A stretch of 64,000 bases of DNA from Polytrichum commune (taxonomy: Eukaryota; Streptophyta; Polytrichopsida; Polytrichales; Polytrichaceae), in NCBI GenBank assembly GCA_950295325.1, contig OX485808.1, positions 31,395,180 to 31,459,179 on the forward strand. The letters run 5' to 3'. The notes beneath the pieces are model-generated. The model was not told the origin of the DNA. It was given only the letters and a program-made list of their open reading frames with translations, and ran no database searches. This document shows, piece by piece, positions 27,708-40,036 of the stretch. The position numbers and the translations under genes are program-made. Numbering within the stretch: the stretch's first letter is position 1; every line of letters starts with the position of its first letter.

Positions 27708-28139
27708 CACCTTGCCAAAACATTCAAACTTTTTTTCCAAAATACATACCCGTTACACGAACAAATAACACTCTCACTCCCATACTTATACAACCACATA
27801 CAAAAATACCATACCCACCCCCCCTCACGAATCATATATGCAATAATAGTAACAATTAGCCCCTCTACTGTAGCATGTAACTTGTACCTACAACAACAAC
27901 CAACACATAACTGGACATCACAAATATTAGAAAAAATGACCAAACTATCTAACCCGCCGGAACAACACATAGACACCCCACACCCATACACGTAATTTTG
28001 TAACATATTTAATGATACAATCAACCCCGCCAACACAATACACAAAAAATTATATGATTACATCCACTTACATCCCGACTCACTTAGCATACAAAATTTA
28101 CAGGAAACATTCCCATACCTATCAAAGCAACTTATAACG

Positions 28140-29494
28140 GAAGCCTTAAGATACAATGAACCCATAAACGAATATACACATCCTAACCCACCCATACCCA
28201 CCCCACCATCACCATCCGAACCAATCTCACTAACAAGCCTAGAAACATATACCATAACATGGAACGTTTCTTCACTTAACACTGCTATGCCATGTCTACA
28301 AGACTTAATTACAAGAGAACCCCCGTCGATCATCACCCTACAAGAAACCAAGCTATCCGCCACAAAATCCACAAAACACATACAAAGGTTATTTCCCCAA
28401 TATAAACTTTTCTTTAATAATACACATAACATCACGAGAATCACACGCCAAAGAATGACCTATAGAGGTTTTAGAGGAGGTCTCCTACTCCTTGTACACA
28501 TCAAACATGCATTCCCGGTAACATCTCCAAAATATCCACTCCCGCAGCCATATCCCCTTTTCTCCAAATAACACACATAGCCAACCAATCCCTACAACCT
28601 TGGCTCCTACTTAACTTATATATGCCCTCACATGAGGACGACCTACCTCTCATTCCCACCATCCAAAATACCATTACGGACCAAATCAACACACACCCGA
28701 ACCACACATATATCTTATGCGGAGACTTTAATAGGAACATTGCCCTAATAGGACGACAAAACGACCAACAAATTACACCGCCACAAACAGAGGACTACCT
28801 ATGGAATTCCTTCATACTCGACCTCGGACTGACATATATTCCAACAGATACAACATTCTCTAGACAAGGGAGATACAACTACACACAAAACAGCTTAATT
28901 GACGGTTTTTTCATAAAAACCCCTGATAACAACCAATACTCCGCTACTACAAACCAACATACTCAACTAAACTCCGATCACATGCCCATTCAACTAAAAA
29001 TTCCCCCTAATACACTCATCGCTAGAACATCAATTATAGCATCCGAACCACCACCAAGAATTCTCAACCCTATCCCAAAGGAGAAAATCGAAGACTTCCA
29101 CACCAAATTTTTTGAAACTAATTCAACTCAAATTGATGAGCTCATACTATTATTAAAACATAGCCAACTAACATATGAACAATGGCAATTAGCATGTGAT
29201 TCACTAAACACCCTCACCGACAACATCACCAACATTGTCTTAGAAACATGTAGTGCCCCACCCATCCCCACATTGCCAAACCGAATTGCCATCCAAGGAG
29301 GCTATCTCCCAAAGAAGCCACAAAAAATTTGGAAACTACACTTGTCTACCTACCACCCCATCCGGAAGACAATTTACACCATAAAAAATAAACCGAACTG
29401 GCGCACCCACCCTATTATTACCCAAGAAATATACAATCATACTCACGCTATCATAACCCCACCACCAAACCCCTCTCTCCCACACAACACATGA
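28140..29494 (+). pseudogene. LINE apurinic-like endonuclease domain (frameshifted)
   Basis: The start TITWNVSSLN...PSIITLQETKL (about 28,250-28,350) is the typical N-terminus of APE-type LINE endonucleases, with the metal-binding E in QETKL. The frame breaks near 28,560-28,570 and resumes through NLYMPSHED. The later motifs are ILCGDFNR (about 28,710) and LNSDHMPI (about 28,975), the D-N and S-D-H catalytic signatures. It nicks target DNA to prime reverse transcription. Inactive as it stands because of the frameshift. Confidence 0.85.
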
Positions 29495-31259
29495 GTGGAT
29501 GCCCTAGCTAAAATTACAAAAGAAGCTAAGAACAAAGCCCGCAAAATCACAACCGACTACACCACCAAACAAATTAAAAAAACCATATCAAAATATCAAC
29601 AACTCTATGATAAAAGTCCCAAGACTATCAACATAAAAGTTTTTAAAAATACCGACACACCCCCACTCGATTGCCTCATAGATAGGTACAACAACATTCT
29701 TACCAACCCAAAAGACATCGCACAAGAAATACATGCCCAACAATCAATCAGTAATAAACCAACTGTCCCAACCTGCTATTATCAACCAGACCACCCACAA
29801 CAATGCATATGCGGAGTCAGACAATACCCGTGGCATGATCTGAATGGATATGCCCTTGAAAAAAGAGCCGAAACATCAACTCCCCTGCATACAAACCTAG
29901 ATCAAGGAACATATGACATATGCCTTAAAAATTTAGCCAACGGGAAAACCCCTGGACCCGAAAAAATACCCAATGCCATATTAAAAAATATGTCACCCAG
30001 ATTTCATACACTTCTACTGCTATTTTTTACCCACTGCTACAAACAAAAACAAATCCCCGCATCTTGGAAAACAAGCCTCACAATACTCTTATATAAAAAG
30101 GGCAACCCCCACCACCTTACTAACCATAGACCAATCGCACTCGCTAATACAATTTACAAACTATTTACTAGTACACTTACAAGCATATTATCCACGTACG
30201 GAGAAAAATATCAAATCCTACACGACAACCAAGAAGGCTTTAGGGCTGAACGATACACCGCACGATAAATTACAAACTCTCATAGCGGCATTAGAAGATG
30301 CACGACTTATCACTCAAGATATTTACATACTATACATCGATTTCAAAAACGCCTTCGGATCTATTGATCATGCCAGACTTCTCGCCATTATGAAGGATCT
30401 AGGCTACCCACAAGACGTCGTGGCCTTAGTAGGCAATATCTACTCACAATCCACTACCACCTTTAACGGAGAACATTTTGATCAAACAAAACCCATACCC
30501 ATACAACGTGGCACTATATAAGGTGACACCTTGAGTCCACACTTTTTTATCATATTTCTTGAACCACTCCTACGATGGCTACAACGAGGTAACAATGGAT
30601 ACACCTTTCACACTTCTAATACAAAACTAAGCTCCGCAGCCTACGCAGACGATCTAGCCGCAATATCCAATAATTTGCCATCCCTCCAACTCCAACTAAA
30701 TAAATTGGACAAATTCTGTGAGTGGGCAGGTATGGACCTCGGCATCCCAAAATGCGCTATCACGGGTTGCCCCAACAAAACAAAATTAAACCCCCAAGCC
30801 TTCAAAACACACATAAAAAATATCAACATAAACTTTAGAAATCAACCCATACCTATCCTAAACCAACACGAGCCATACGTTTATCTTGGAATTAATCTAG
30901 TCCCCTCATTACAATGGAAAACTCAAACACACATAACAACAACTAAACTAATCAAACAATGCAAGCTACTAACCACATGCCCAGCCACCATGAAACAAAA
31001 ATTCCAAATGATTGACACGGTCATAAAAGCTGGCATCGCCTACAATTTCTATGCCGTTCCATATTCACTCCCCGCCATTAAGAAACTCGATAAACGAATA
31101 ATCGCCCTACACAAAACTATATGCGGCTTACCAAAATGCATGTCCAATGCGGTCACACAGCTACCACAAGATATGTTCGGCACGGAAGCCTTTTCACTCA
31201 AAAATGCATACCTTACATGTATAGGCGAACAACTTATTAATGCCCTCAATGACAAATAA
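29495..31259 (+). pseudogene. LINE reverse transcriptase domain (stops and frame changes)
   Basis: Motifs run in the correct order: NGKTPGPEKIPNAIL, NHRPIALANTIYKLF, QEGFRAER, then after a stop near 30,266 and a frame change YILYIDFKNAFGSIDH (motif A), RGTI*GDTLSP and AAYADDLAAISN (motif C with the catalytic YADD). The stop in RGTI*GDTLSP (about 30,520) is a TAA where related enzymes have CAA, i.e. one C-to-T change. The second half is open from 30531 to 31259. Confidence 0.9.
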
Positions 31260-32313
31260 CGACTAGGAAAAATATATAATGGATTAACTAAATATGGCGG
31301 ATCCCTTAAACTACCACGCATATCCCGTCAAGATTGTATCCGATCACCAATTACACGCACGCTATTCTTACTCAAAACAACAAGTGGCATTCACCTCAAG
31401 AGCCAACTCGAGAAATTTCCCCTCCTCCCCACACCCTTAGAAACCCAATGGATGCACCAAGCACAAACCATACCAACACTAACTCCCACACTCTCCCTTA
31501 AATACCTACATAAATTTATCCTCCACAACATAACCGAACTCAAGCACATAACCCACCCCAACGGCACACATCTTATGACAAACAATGACTTCAAATATTA
31601 CTATGGTACACTCACTAAAACAACACAAGCCGCCCTAGAACAAGCCCGAACTTTTTTTTGCGAACCACCGTGTCACAACCCATGCCTAAATAATTGCCCA
31701 ACACATACCCTATCAAACATCCTCAAAAACCCTTACAAAATACACAACCACCATATCGACACACGATTAGAAAGACATAATGCACACCTACCCACACCTC
31801 CACCTCCGGAATACCCGAAGCCACCCTCATATATACAAAACAACCACATACAATACCCAATTCACTCTATAATAAATGACCGCCCCCACACCTACAAAGA
31901 TAAACACAAAATTACCAAAAGCTACATATCCTACCTATGCCAATGAATACTCCCCCACGAAACCATATACAACAAGTGGCTTCCCCAAAAAGAATTGTTC
32001 CCATGGAACAACCAAAACACCATAAACCATAACATTCTACTTCTAATACAATATTATACCCACAAACAAAATCAACACTTCACCAACATCTTAAAATTAC
32101 ACTTTAATGAAGAACAACTAAGAGACACTAGATACATCCCCCCCCCCCCCCACACAAATTATACCCCTATGTCATGTTAATATCAACGAATGTAACCCAG
32201 ATAATGACATCGCCTGCACTCAACACACCATCCAAAGCCAACATGATGTAGCACACATATACGACAATGATGGCCGTCACTTAATTACCATTTCCGAACA
32301 AAGACTACAATGG
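31260..32313 (+). pseudogene. LINE linker region with broken frames
   Basis: Continuation of the LINE polyprotein between RT and the PCIF1-like region. Open pieces (31452-31946, 31995-32180) are in different frames, separated by stops. They include a Cys-rich stretch FFCEPPCHNPCLNNC near 31,660. No known domain was recognised. Confidence 0.5.
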
Positions 32314-33084
32314 TTGTGGGAACAATACCAAAATGCATTACATATACAGCACAATCTCGAACCCCCCACACAATCATTCGAACAAGAAGTTGTATGGTTA
32401 TACCAAAGGTACAAATACCGAATGCCCAAAAGTGACCCCCTCAAACTATCACAATATACACTCCCAAATGCCATCATTAACCATATTATAGATTCCTTCC
32501 ATATCACACATTCATATTTTTCATCACCCGTCACATGCCCTACCACGCTAAGACAATTCTCCTCCACTTTCTCCCGAGACAAAGTTTTCGGGTCAAGAGG
32601 AACGGCATTCCAACACAAATGGACAGGTAACGGGTATGCCCACCCACATACAGAAACAAACACCCAACAAGCCCTTCACTGGGCAAGACTTGCAGCCCAC
32701 AACAACCCCGACACAATTACAATCCTTATAACAACTGATCCAAATTGGTATCAGAACCTTTACCCTCATGAAGGTCCTTTCCCGGACTCACACGTCATCA
32801 CGCACTTTAAAGTAGACACCATTACATACGAAGAACCCACGATACCCCCAGAACTACAAATCGAACCTCGAATAGAAAGCAGTGACATTAGAATACTATG
32901 TATACACCACAAAACCACGTCCATCGGAACCACAAGATATGCATGTCGCATGAACACTATCGGCGAATCTCTACAAATACCTACTATGTTCAACACAACC
33001 GCACCACCCACACCAATGAACACCTCAGTAAACCGTAGTAAGAAATGGGCCCAACTCACATACCCGCCCCCCCCCCACCCCTAA
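32314..33084 (+). pseudogene. LINE-encoded PCIF1-like domain of uncertain function
   Basis: This 256-codon frame sits between RT and RNase H, where most LINEs have only a linker. It contains FSSPVTCPTTLRQF, SRDKVFGSRGTAFQHKW, GNGYAHPHTET, ALHWARLAAHNN and DTITILITTDPNW. The order FxSP, an FGSxG loop, a G-Y-x-x-P-x segment and a hydrophobic strand ending in W recalls the PCIF1 adenosine methyltransferase family. The family's catalytic NPPF would align with AHPH, so catalysis as a methyltransferase is doubtful. The fold assignment is inference from motif spacing only. The frame ends in a proline run and overlaps the next frame by 40 bp. Confidence 0.45.
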
Positions 33085-34614
33085 CCCATAATACCACTAT
33101 TCCACCAATCATAAACCATGACATATGCCTACCCCTCAAATACCCACCACAATATTGTTATTATACCGATGGGTCATTTATCCCACCCAAAGCAATAACC
33201 CAAGAAAATAGGAGACGAGAAAAGGCAGGATATGGAATATACAACCCTTTTAAAAACCTTAAAATTTCAGAACGACTACCAGGACTCCAAAATATACTAC
33301 GAGCGGAATTGATGGCTATCCACCACACCTTATGCCTCCTCACCACCACATACCGAAATGAACCCGCACACATTTTCACAGATTGTCTTAATGTTTTATA
33401 CCTCATAAACACACAAACAAAACACCCAACCTCACACAATAGTCACCCAAACAAGAAGATACTTGAATCAATTATTAAGATGTTACAATCCCGCACACAA
33501 ACCACCACACTACATAAAGTCAAAGCCCACACGAATATTAGTGGCAACGAGCAAGCAAACAAATTAGCCAAAATGGGATGTGAATTAGAACATAGAGATG
33601 CCCTAGCCACGTACGAACACGCACACCCCACGCCATACTACCTCCAAAAAGGATGGTGGCACTCAATGCAAGATACACCAGATAAAGGCCCCATCCGGCA
33701 CCTTGGCAAATACATCACTAAATACGACAAAAAACATAACCTAGCCCTCATAGCAACTCAAACACACCAACTACACAAATGGCTAGATAATAAAGATATT
33801 GACAAACCACTATCAAATGATTTTTGGAACAACCCGATTATCACAGACAGACAAAAAACATGCCTAGTCAAATTCAGAACCGGACAATACATGGGACATG
33901 CTAGAAAACAACTCTTCTTCGGAAGAAATGCATACCCCTCACATACGTGCCCCATATGCAACACACAAGAAGCATACACATGGTTACATGTACTCCTCAA
34001 ATGTAAACAACAACACATTCACGCACTAATAACCAAAAGACATAACAAAGCCGTATGGGAAATACGCAAACTTCTCATCTCAAACAAAAAGACAAGATAT
34101 TACACACTCATGAATGCAGGTACATATAATGAGCTCCCCCAAGAAAACACAATACCATCATGGTTACTTCCATGCACTGCAAAGATGTCACTGCAACGCT
34201 AGGCTCAAACCTGACATATTATGCATATTAGGACACCCATATAAGTCCCCACCACTAGAAGCACCCACACCGGAAATTATAGTTCAATTCATAGAATTCA
34301 CATACTGTAATGACAGATTCTCCACTGAAACCATAAATCAAAAAATTACAAAATATCAACCACTCATAAATAATATTATCGCAAAGGGTTGGAACGTAGC
34401 CCCACTTATTGTATTAGCATCTGGTGCTAGAGCCACAACTCACATCCCCTCAATGAACGAACTTGAAACAAAGCTTAAACCTCCTACATCACAAATTAGG
34501 AACACATTCAAACAACTTAACATAATTGCCATACAATATGCATACTCAATATTAATCCACAAAAGACGAATAGAAAATAAACAACCCATCAAAGACCTAC
34601 AAAATCATAATTAA
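33045..34614 (+). pseudogene. LINE RNase H, zinc finger and C-terminal segment (one frameshift)
   Basis: The RNase H core is complete: YYTDGS (about 33,160), RAELMAIHHT, HIFTDCLNVL and VKAHTNISGNEQANKLAK, giving the D-E-D-D set. Next come TCLVKFRTGQYMGHARKQLF and a CPICNTQEAYTWLHVLLKC finger (about 33,950). A frame change at about 34,150-34,200 leads to the conserved tail (PDILCILGHP, FIEFTYCNDRFSTETINQKI, GWNVAPLIVLASGARATTH), which ends at 34,614. The enzyme degrades the RNA template during element copying. Confidence 0.85.
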
Positions 34615-34770
34615 AATTAGAGAGGGGTAGTGGTCAGACCACTAGTTATTAAGTTACCACCTATAGCTCAGAAAGGCGGGGAATAGCCGGCTGGTTGGCA
34701 TAACTTTCCTGCCTATGATTAACTCACTTGCAGCACCAAGTCAAAGTGTATTGCACTAACACGCTCAGAC

Positions 34771-34842
34771 GGATTCAACGCGAATCGAACCCGGACCGTA
34801 TTAATATAACACGCATGTCCTTATCCAACTAACCTTGGAACC
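34771..34842 (-). other. tRNA-derived sequence, antisense in the LINE 3' UTR
   Basis: On the minus strand this 72-nt stretch has an A-box-like TAGTTGGATAAGG and a perfect B-box match, GTTCGATTC (GWTCRANNC). The ends GGTTCCA and TGAATCC pair at five of seven positions. The anticodon stem is decayed, so it is probably not a functional tRNA. It may be a fossil tRNA-derived SINE or tRNA-derived 3' module. Confidence 0.4.
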
Positions 34843-35160
34843 ATGACTTGGCGACCAACTATACAACCAACCACCACTTATACTCCAAACAAATACGCAC
34901 GCTTCTCGTCTCAAACAAAGTAGCAAGACCCACAAAATTCTAAATCAAAACCCATGCACCCCACACACCCCCTCCCCCCCCCCCCGGTTCAACCGGTTAA
35001 AACATCAGTTACTAACATAGTGTCTACTCCCTGCAAAGGGTGAAGTAGTATTACACCCAACGCTGCTACCCTGGGGTACGGCCACGGTTGTCCTACGAAC
35101 ATATACTTTATTCACTCCGGCCCCTGGTAGGGACCGGAGTTCTTCTTCTTCTTCTTCTTC

Positions 35161-35173
35161 TACCATGCATTGA
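35161..35173. repeat. LINE target-site duplication, right copy
   Basis: TACCATGCATTGA, identical to 27695-27707, immediately after the (TTC)n tail. Confidence 0.9.
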
Positions 35174-35193
35174 TCTCAATACTCATGCTGAAT

Positions 35194-35421
35194 CAATGGA
35201 TGTGAAAAACCGACCACTAGTTATAGATGAACCGGTTGAGTTCAATGAGACATAACCAATTGAAGTTCAAATCTTCAGAAGAGCTACCCATCATTTAAGA
35301 GGAATATGTGGAATATACCTCACATTAATAAAGAAAAACTGAAAGATCACAACATGTAACCGGTTGGACTTGAAAACACTTGGATTTTGACCGATTATGT
35401 CCAAAATCTCCCAAGACACTG
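35194..35421 (-). mobile_element. hAT-like MITE, copy D (228 bp)
   Basis: Same family and orientation as copy B, starting 'caatgg' and ending 'agacactg'. It is flanked by TGCTGAAT and TGCTAGAT, an 8-bp target duplication with two differences. It starts 20 bp after the LINE's right target duplication, so it already lay beside the LINE insertion point or arrived soon after. Confidence 0.75.
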
Positions 35422-35429
35422 TGCTAGAT

Positions 35430-37103
35430 AACATAACAATTGAACATGGGATAATATTGACCAAAGTACTCGGGATAGTATTAAAAGAACAACATTGAAT
35501 TTTATAGTGACAATTGGGTATTATGAATCTATATGCATGGTGTTATAATTCTTGATACTAAATTTCAAATTGTCCTTGATCGCCAAATATTTAAATGGGA
35601 AAAACGTTTGATTAGGCCTTTTTCAATTAACTCCTCATAGTGACCACTAACTTGTATGTGCATCCATGCCCTTGTATGATTTTACAAAAGTTCACTCAAT
35701 ACAAATTTAGCAATCCAAACCTTATAACCCTATATGATTACCATATATATATATGAAATGATAAATTGAACCATACAAATATGGAACTTATAAATCCTAG
35801 AATCACAAAAAATAAAAATGACAAAATGTGTAGCATATGTATAGATTTATCAAGGTGTAGTCAAAGTTGGCTATAGTGTATCCAAATGATTCATTTTTTG
35901 TTTGAGAAAATAAAACATGCCATGTAGTGTAGGTGAAATCTTACACTTATATAGCAAGTTGCAAACTAAATAGAAGTTTTAAAACATTTCAAAAAAAATT
36001 CTAATATGTAAAGTGGAGAAACCTAGTATGGTGGTCCAACTACCCTATCTTTAGCTACTCGCATGCCTCCTTGGTGTTGGCCATTCCTATCTTGGATGTT
36101 GTAGGCCGTTCCCGTCCTCAGTATCCTTTCACACTACCGGTTGCCTGCCTCCTTGATGTTGGTTGCTCCCGTCCTCGGTGTCACAAGTTGCTCCTCTTTT
36201 CGATATCCTTACTTTGTTACAATTGGCCGCTTGCCTCATTGGTGTTGCCATTTTGTTGTTGATGCTCCAGACTAGTCTTGTCCAAGGTTAGTTGGATCTA
36301 ACACCTTGTTCCCAGTATTTTTGAGGTTTTTTAATTGGTGTCAACAACGTCAAGCAGAAACATGAGAGGCAATAAGTTAAAATTAAGACACTTAGCCCGA
36401 GAGAGGTAAGTGTAGGCAATTATCCAAGTATGGTAAAAAAAATCATTGCGAATGGTTAGCTGCCCATACCGCGGACCTCTTCAGCTCATAGGTGGGGAAC
36501 CAACCCTCTTACACTTGCATTCGGGACTCTCCCCTTAATCAGTAACCAATAGTTAGATGTGGACTTCCATCCATAGAAGTCCAATCTTACGTTGATTATC
36601 TCATTGCTGGAGCAACACTATAACAACCCAAACCATACTACGCAACTATGCCACCACGTTGGGTCAATGCCCGTGGAGGCCGTGCCGTTCGGCCTCCGGT
36701 GGGTTTGGCTGGCCACGCAGCCTCACCCATGTAAGCCTCTAGGACTCACTTGGGCCCTCTCACCAATGGCGCCACAAGTCCCCAAGTATCACTATGGGGT
36801 CCTCCTTATGCCCATGGTGTTTCAGGCACTCCCTCATGGAGAGGTGCGCAACATTACCATATGCAAGTCATTTTCAAATCACCATAGATTAAAGCTTTAT
36901 TTAAGGGATATAACCTAGTTGTTGATGCATTGATTTCATATTAACCAATAATTGATTGATTGAGATGAGTCACCAAATACCTAAAGATGAAGGTGGTGAC
37001 TACAATTATTTGAAGACAAATGTGATCATTGTAAGTTGATTAAAATGACTTATTACAAAAATATTGCAGGTTCAATTTGTGGTATTTCAAGATTATAAAG
37101 GTT
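35430..37103. other. intergenic, nothing firm
   Basis: AT-rich to about 36,000. From 36,060 to 36,260 a phrase like 'gcctcctt.gtgttgg' recurs three times. The 36,600-36,850 block is GC-richer with a short inverted repeat (GGAGGCCG...CGGCCTCC) and may be part of a retrotransposon. No coding frame recognised. Confidence 0.4.
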
Positions 37104-38060
37104 TGTGAGGCCAAACCACACACCCTTAAGCGTCCTAGTCCGGGTGTTGGAATGGATATCACATTCGTTTCACATAACTCCCTCTCACCAACTTCATTGG
37201 GAGTCACTACATTCCTCATTAATTTGTACACACCAATTTATTCCATAACAAGATTACAAGTGTTAAGAAACACTCTTCTCTATTATGGCGCTATGCGCGT
37301 GCTCAAATACCATCCCACACAACCGCACCCCCGATTGCACGGAGAGCTACTACCTAGTTAACCCATCCATTTGGCTTAGGATACTAGTCCTAACTAATCA
37401 TCCCCTCTAACTGCCTCTAATCCGGCTACCCCTTAGTACTCTTTCTCAGCTAGCCTCATAAGTCTGTTGCAGCTGGTCTTAGCAACCTGTCTCGGCTAGC
37501 CTCGGAAGTCTGTCGCAGCTGGTCTTAGCAACCTTAGTAATCTGATTTTTTTTTTGGCTCCTCCTAATCAAATCTGTCTTCTAAACTACCCCTAATCCAA
37601 TCTATTCTCTAAGTCCCCTTAATCAAATCTATTCTCTAACACACTACACCACACACACACTCTCACACACACCACAAAAGAGAGAGAAAAAATGAGAGAG
37701 GAGGGAGAGAGATGAGAGAGGGCATCCCACAACCATGACCTCTCTAACCTTTTCCTACTTAGTAGGACCTTATCCTATCTACTAACTCCCTATCCCCTTA
37801 ACCAACAATAACATGTTCAAATTCAAACATTTAAATTCAAGGCTCTTCCCTTGCCTCGTCAAACACTACTACTCTAATCAAAACACTCCCTAATGCCACT
37901 AATCCTCTACTTAACCACACAAAATGGCTTAAGGCCTAAACGTAAATTCACACCAAGCCTCAATCTTTTTATACTTTTAATTATTTTAACAACACTCCAA
38001 ATGCAATTCTAAGTAGATCTTAAACATAAAACAAATATGAGCACTCATTTTGGGCTCATA
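37104..38060. mobile_element. LTR relic abutting the LRR array
   Basis: Starts TGTGAGGCCAAACC and ends GGGCTCATA, matching both ends of the 1.72-kb solo LTR at 54569-56289 (TGTGAGGCC...GGGCTCACA), with interior phrases shared ('cctacttagtagg', 'aagtgttaa'). It is shorter than that copy and lacks a target duplication, so one side was rearranged. On its right side it joins directly into LRR repeat sequence. Confidence 0.6.
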
Positions 38061-40036
38061 GTCCTCCAAGCCCTTGGGAGTGCATATTCCCGAAGGAAAC
38101 TCCTCTAGGGCCTCGCAATCCCTCATGTATAATTTCTTTAAACAAGTGAACCCCCCAACCCTTCCGGTATTATCCTCAAAGATTTGCATCCTTAAAATGT
38201 AAGTCCTCCAAGGCCTTGAGACTGCATATTCCCGAAGGAAACTCCTCTAAGGCATCACAATTGTGCATGTACAATTCCTTCAAACAAGTCAACCTCCCCA
38301 ACCCTTCAGGTATTGTCTTCAAAGACCTGCAACCATAAAATGCTAAGTCCTCCAAAGCCTTGAGAGTGCATATTCCCGTAAGAAACTCCTCCAAGGCCTC
38401 ACAATCCCACATGAACAATTTCTTCAAACTAGTCAACCCCCCCAACCCTTCCGGTATTGCCTTCAAAGACCTGCAACCACAAAATGCTAAGTCCTCCAAA
38501 GCCTTCAGAGTACATATTCCCGTAGGAAACTCCTCCAAGGCCTCACAATCCCAGAAGAATAATCTCTTCAAACAAGTCAACCCCCCAACCCTACCTGTAT
38601 TGTCCTCAAAGATTTGCATCCTCTGAATGATAATACCTCCAAGCCTTTGAGAGTGCATATTCCCGAAAGAAACCCCTCCAAGGCCTCACAATCCCACATG
38701 AACAATTTCTTCAAACAAGTCAACCCCCGCAACCCTTCTCGTATTGTCGTCAATGATTTGCATTCGTGGAATTGTAAATCCTCCAAAGCCTTGAGAGTGC
38801 ATATTCCCGCAGGAAACTCCTCCAAGGCATCACAATTGTACATGTACAATTTCTTCAAACAAGTCAACCCCCCCAACCCTTCCGATATTGTCTTCAAAGA
38901 CCTGCAACCACAAAATGCTAAGTCCTCCAAAGCCTTGAGAGTGCATATTCCCATAGGAAACTCCTCCAAAGCCTCACAATTGTACATGTACAATTTCTTC
39001 AAACAAGTCAACCCCCCCAACCTTCCGGTATTGTCCTCAAAGATTTGCATCCATTAAATTGTAAGTCCTCCAAGCCCTTGAGACTGCATATTCCTGAAGG
39101 AAACTCCTCTAAGGCATCACAATTGTACATATACAATTTCTTCAAACTAGTCAAGCCCCCCAACCCTTCCGGTATGGTCCTTAAAGATTTGCATCCATAG
39201 AATGCTAAGTCCTCCAAAGCCTTCAGAGTGCATATTCCCGCAGGAAACTCCTCCAAGGCATCACAATTGTACATGTACAATTTCTTCAAACAAGTCAACC
39301 CCCCCAACCCTTCCGGTATTGTCCTCAAAGATCTGCATCCATTAAACTGTAAGTCCTCCAAAGCCTTGAGAGTGCATATTCCCGTAGGAAACTCCTCCAA
39401 GGCCTCACAATTCCAGAAGTACAATTTCCTCAAACAAGTCAACCCCCCCAACCCTTCCGGTATTGTCCTCAAAGATTTGCATCCACTAAATATTAACCCT
39501 CCAATGCCTTCAGAGTGCATATTCCCGTAGGAAACTCCTCCAAGGCCTCACAATCCCTCATGTACAATTCCTTCAAACTAGTCAACCCCCCCAACCCTTC
39601 CGGTATTGTCTGCAAAGACCTCCAACCACAAAATGCTAAGTCCTCCAACCACAAAATGCTAAGTCCTCCAATGCCTTGAGAGTGCATATTCCCGTAGGAA
39701 ACTCCTCCAAGGCCTCACAATCCCAAAAGTACAATTTCTTCAAACAACTCAACCCCCCCAACCCTTCCGGTATTGTCCTCAAGGATTTGCATCCTGTAAA
39801 TGATAATTCCTCCAAAGCCTTGAGAGTGCATATTCCCGTAGGAAACTCCTCCAAGGCCTCACAATCCCAAAAGTACAATTTCTTCAAACAACTCAACCCC
39901 CCCAACCCTTCCGGTATTGTCCTCAATGATCTGCAACCATAAAATACTAAGTCCTCCAAAGCCTTGAGAGTGCATATTCCCGTAGGAAACTCCTCCAAAG
40001 CCTCACAATTGTACATGTACAATTTCTTCAAACAAG
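38061..40036 (-). pseudogene. decayed LRR tail downstream of the kinase-NLR
   Basis: Continues the same 144-bp LRR units (CEALEEFPTGICTLKALEDL, CRSLRTIPEGLGGL) on the minus strand, but the frame breaks near 39,020, 38,590 and 38,150. Pieces open between breaks are about 38176-38658, 38577-39050, 39008-39520 and 39636-40118. After several breaks the new frame reads EDNTGR(L/V)GGLTCLKKLY. The stretch before the breaks at 40,054 and 39,025 repeats the block CDALEEFPSGICSLK...IPEGWGG-stop. The left end is cut by an LTR relic. It is either untranslated downstream sequence or the remains of duplicated gene 3' ends. Confidence 0.75.

Larger units (their letters stand above)
27708..35160 (+). mobile_element. 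LINE retrotransposon, end-to-end but mutated (7.45 kb)
   Basis: Both ends are fixed by an exact 13-bp target duplication, and the 3' end is a (TTC)n tail (35139-35160). Order of parts on the plus strand: AP-endonuclease, reverse transcriptase, an extra PCIF1-like region, RNase H, a CCHC-like zinc finger and a conserved C-terminal segment. RNase H downstream of RT places it among RNase H-bearing APE-type LINEs; I cannot name the clade. Several stops and frame changes make it non-autonomous now. The coding strand is strikingly rich in A and C and poor in G. No ORF1/gag-like protein was recognised in the first 500 bases. Confidence 0.93.

Noticed and set aside
37104-38060. Reading the LTR relic as a complete solo LTR
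   Set aside because: The flanking 5-bp sequences do not match and the element is much shorter than its relative, so it is called a relic.
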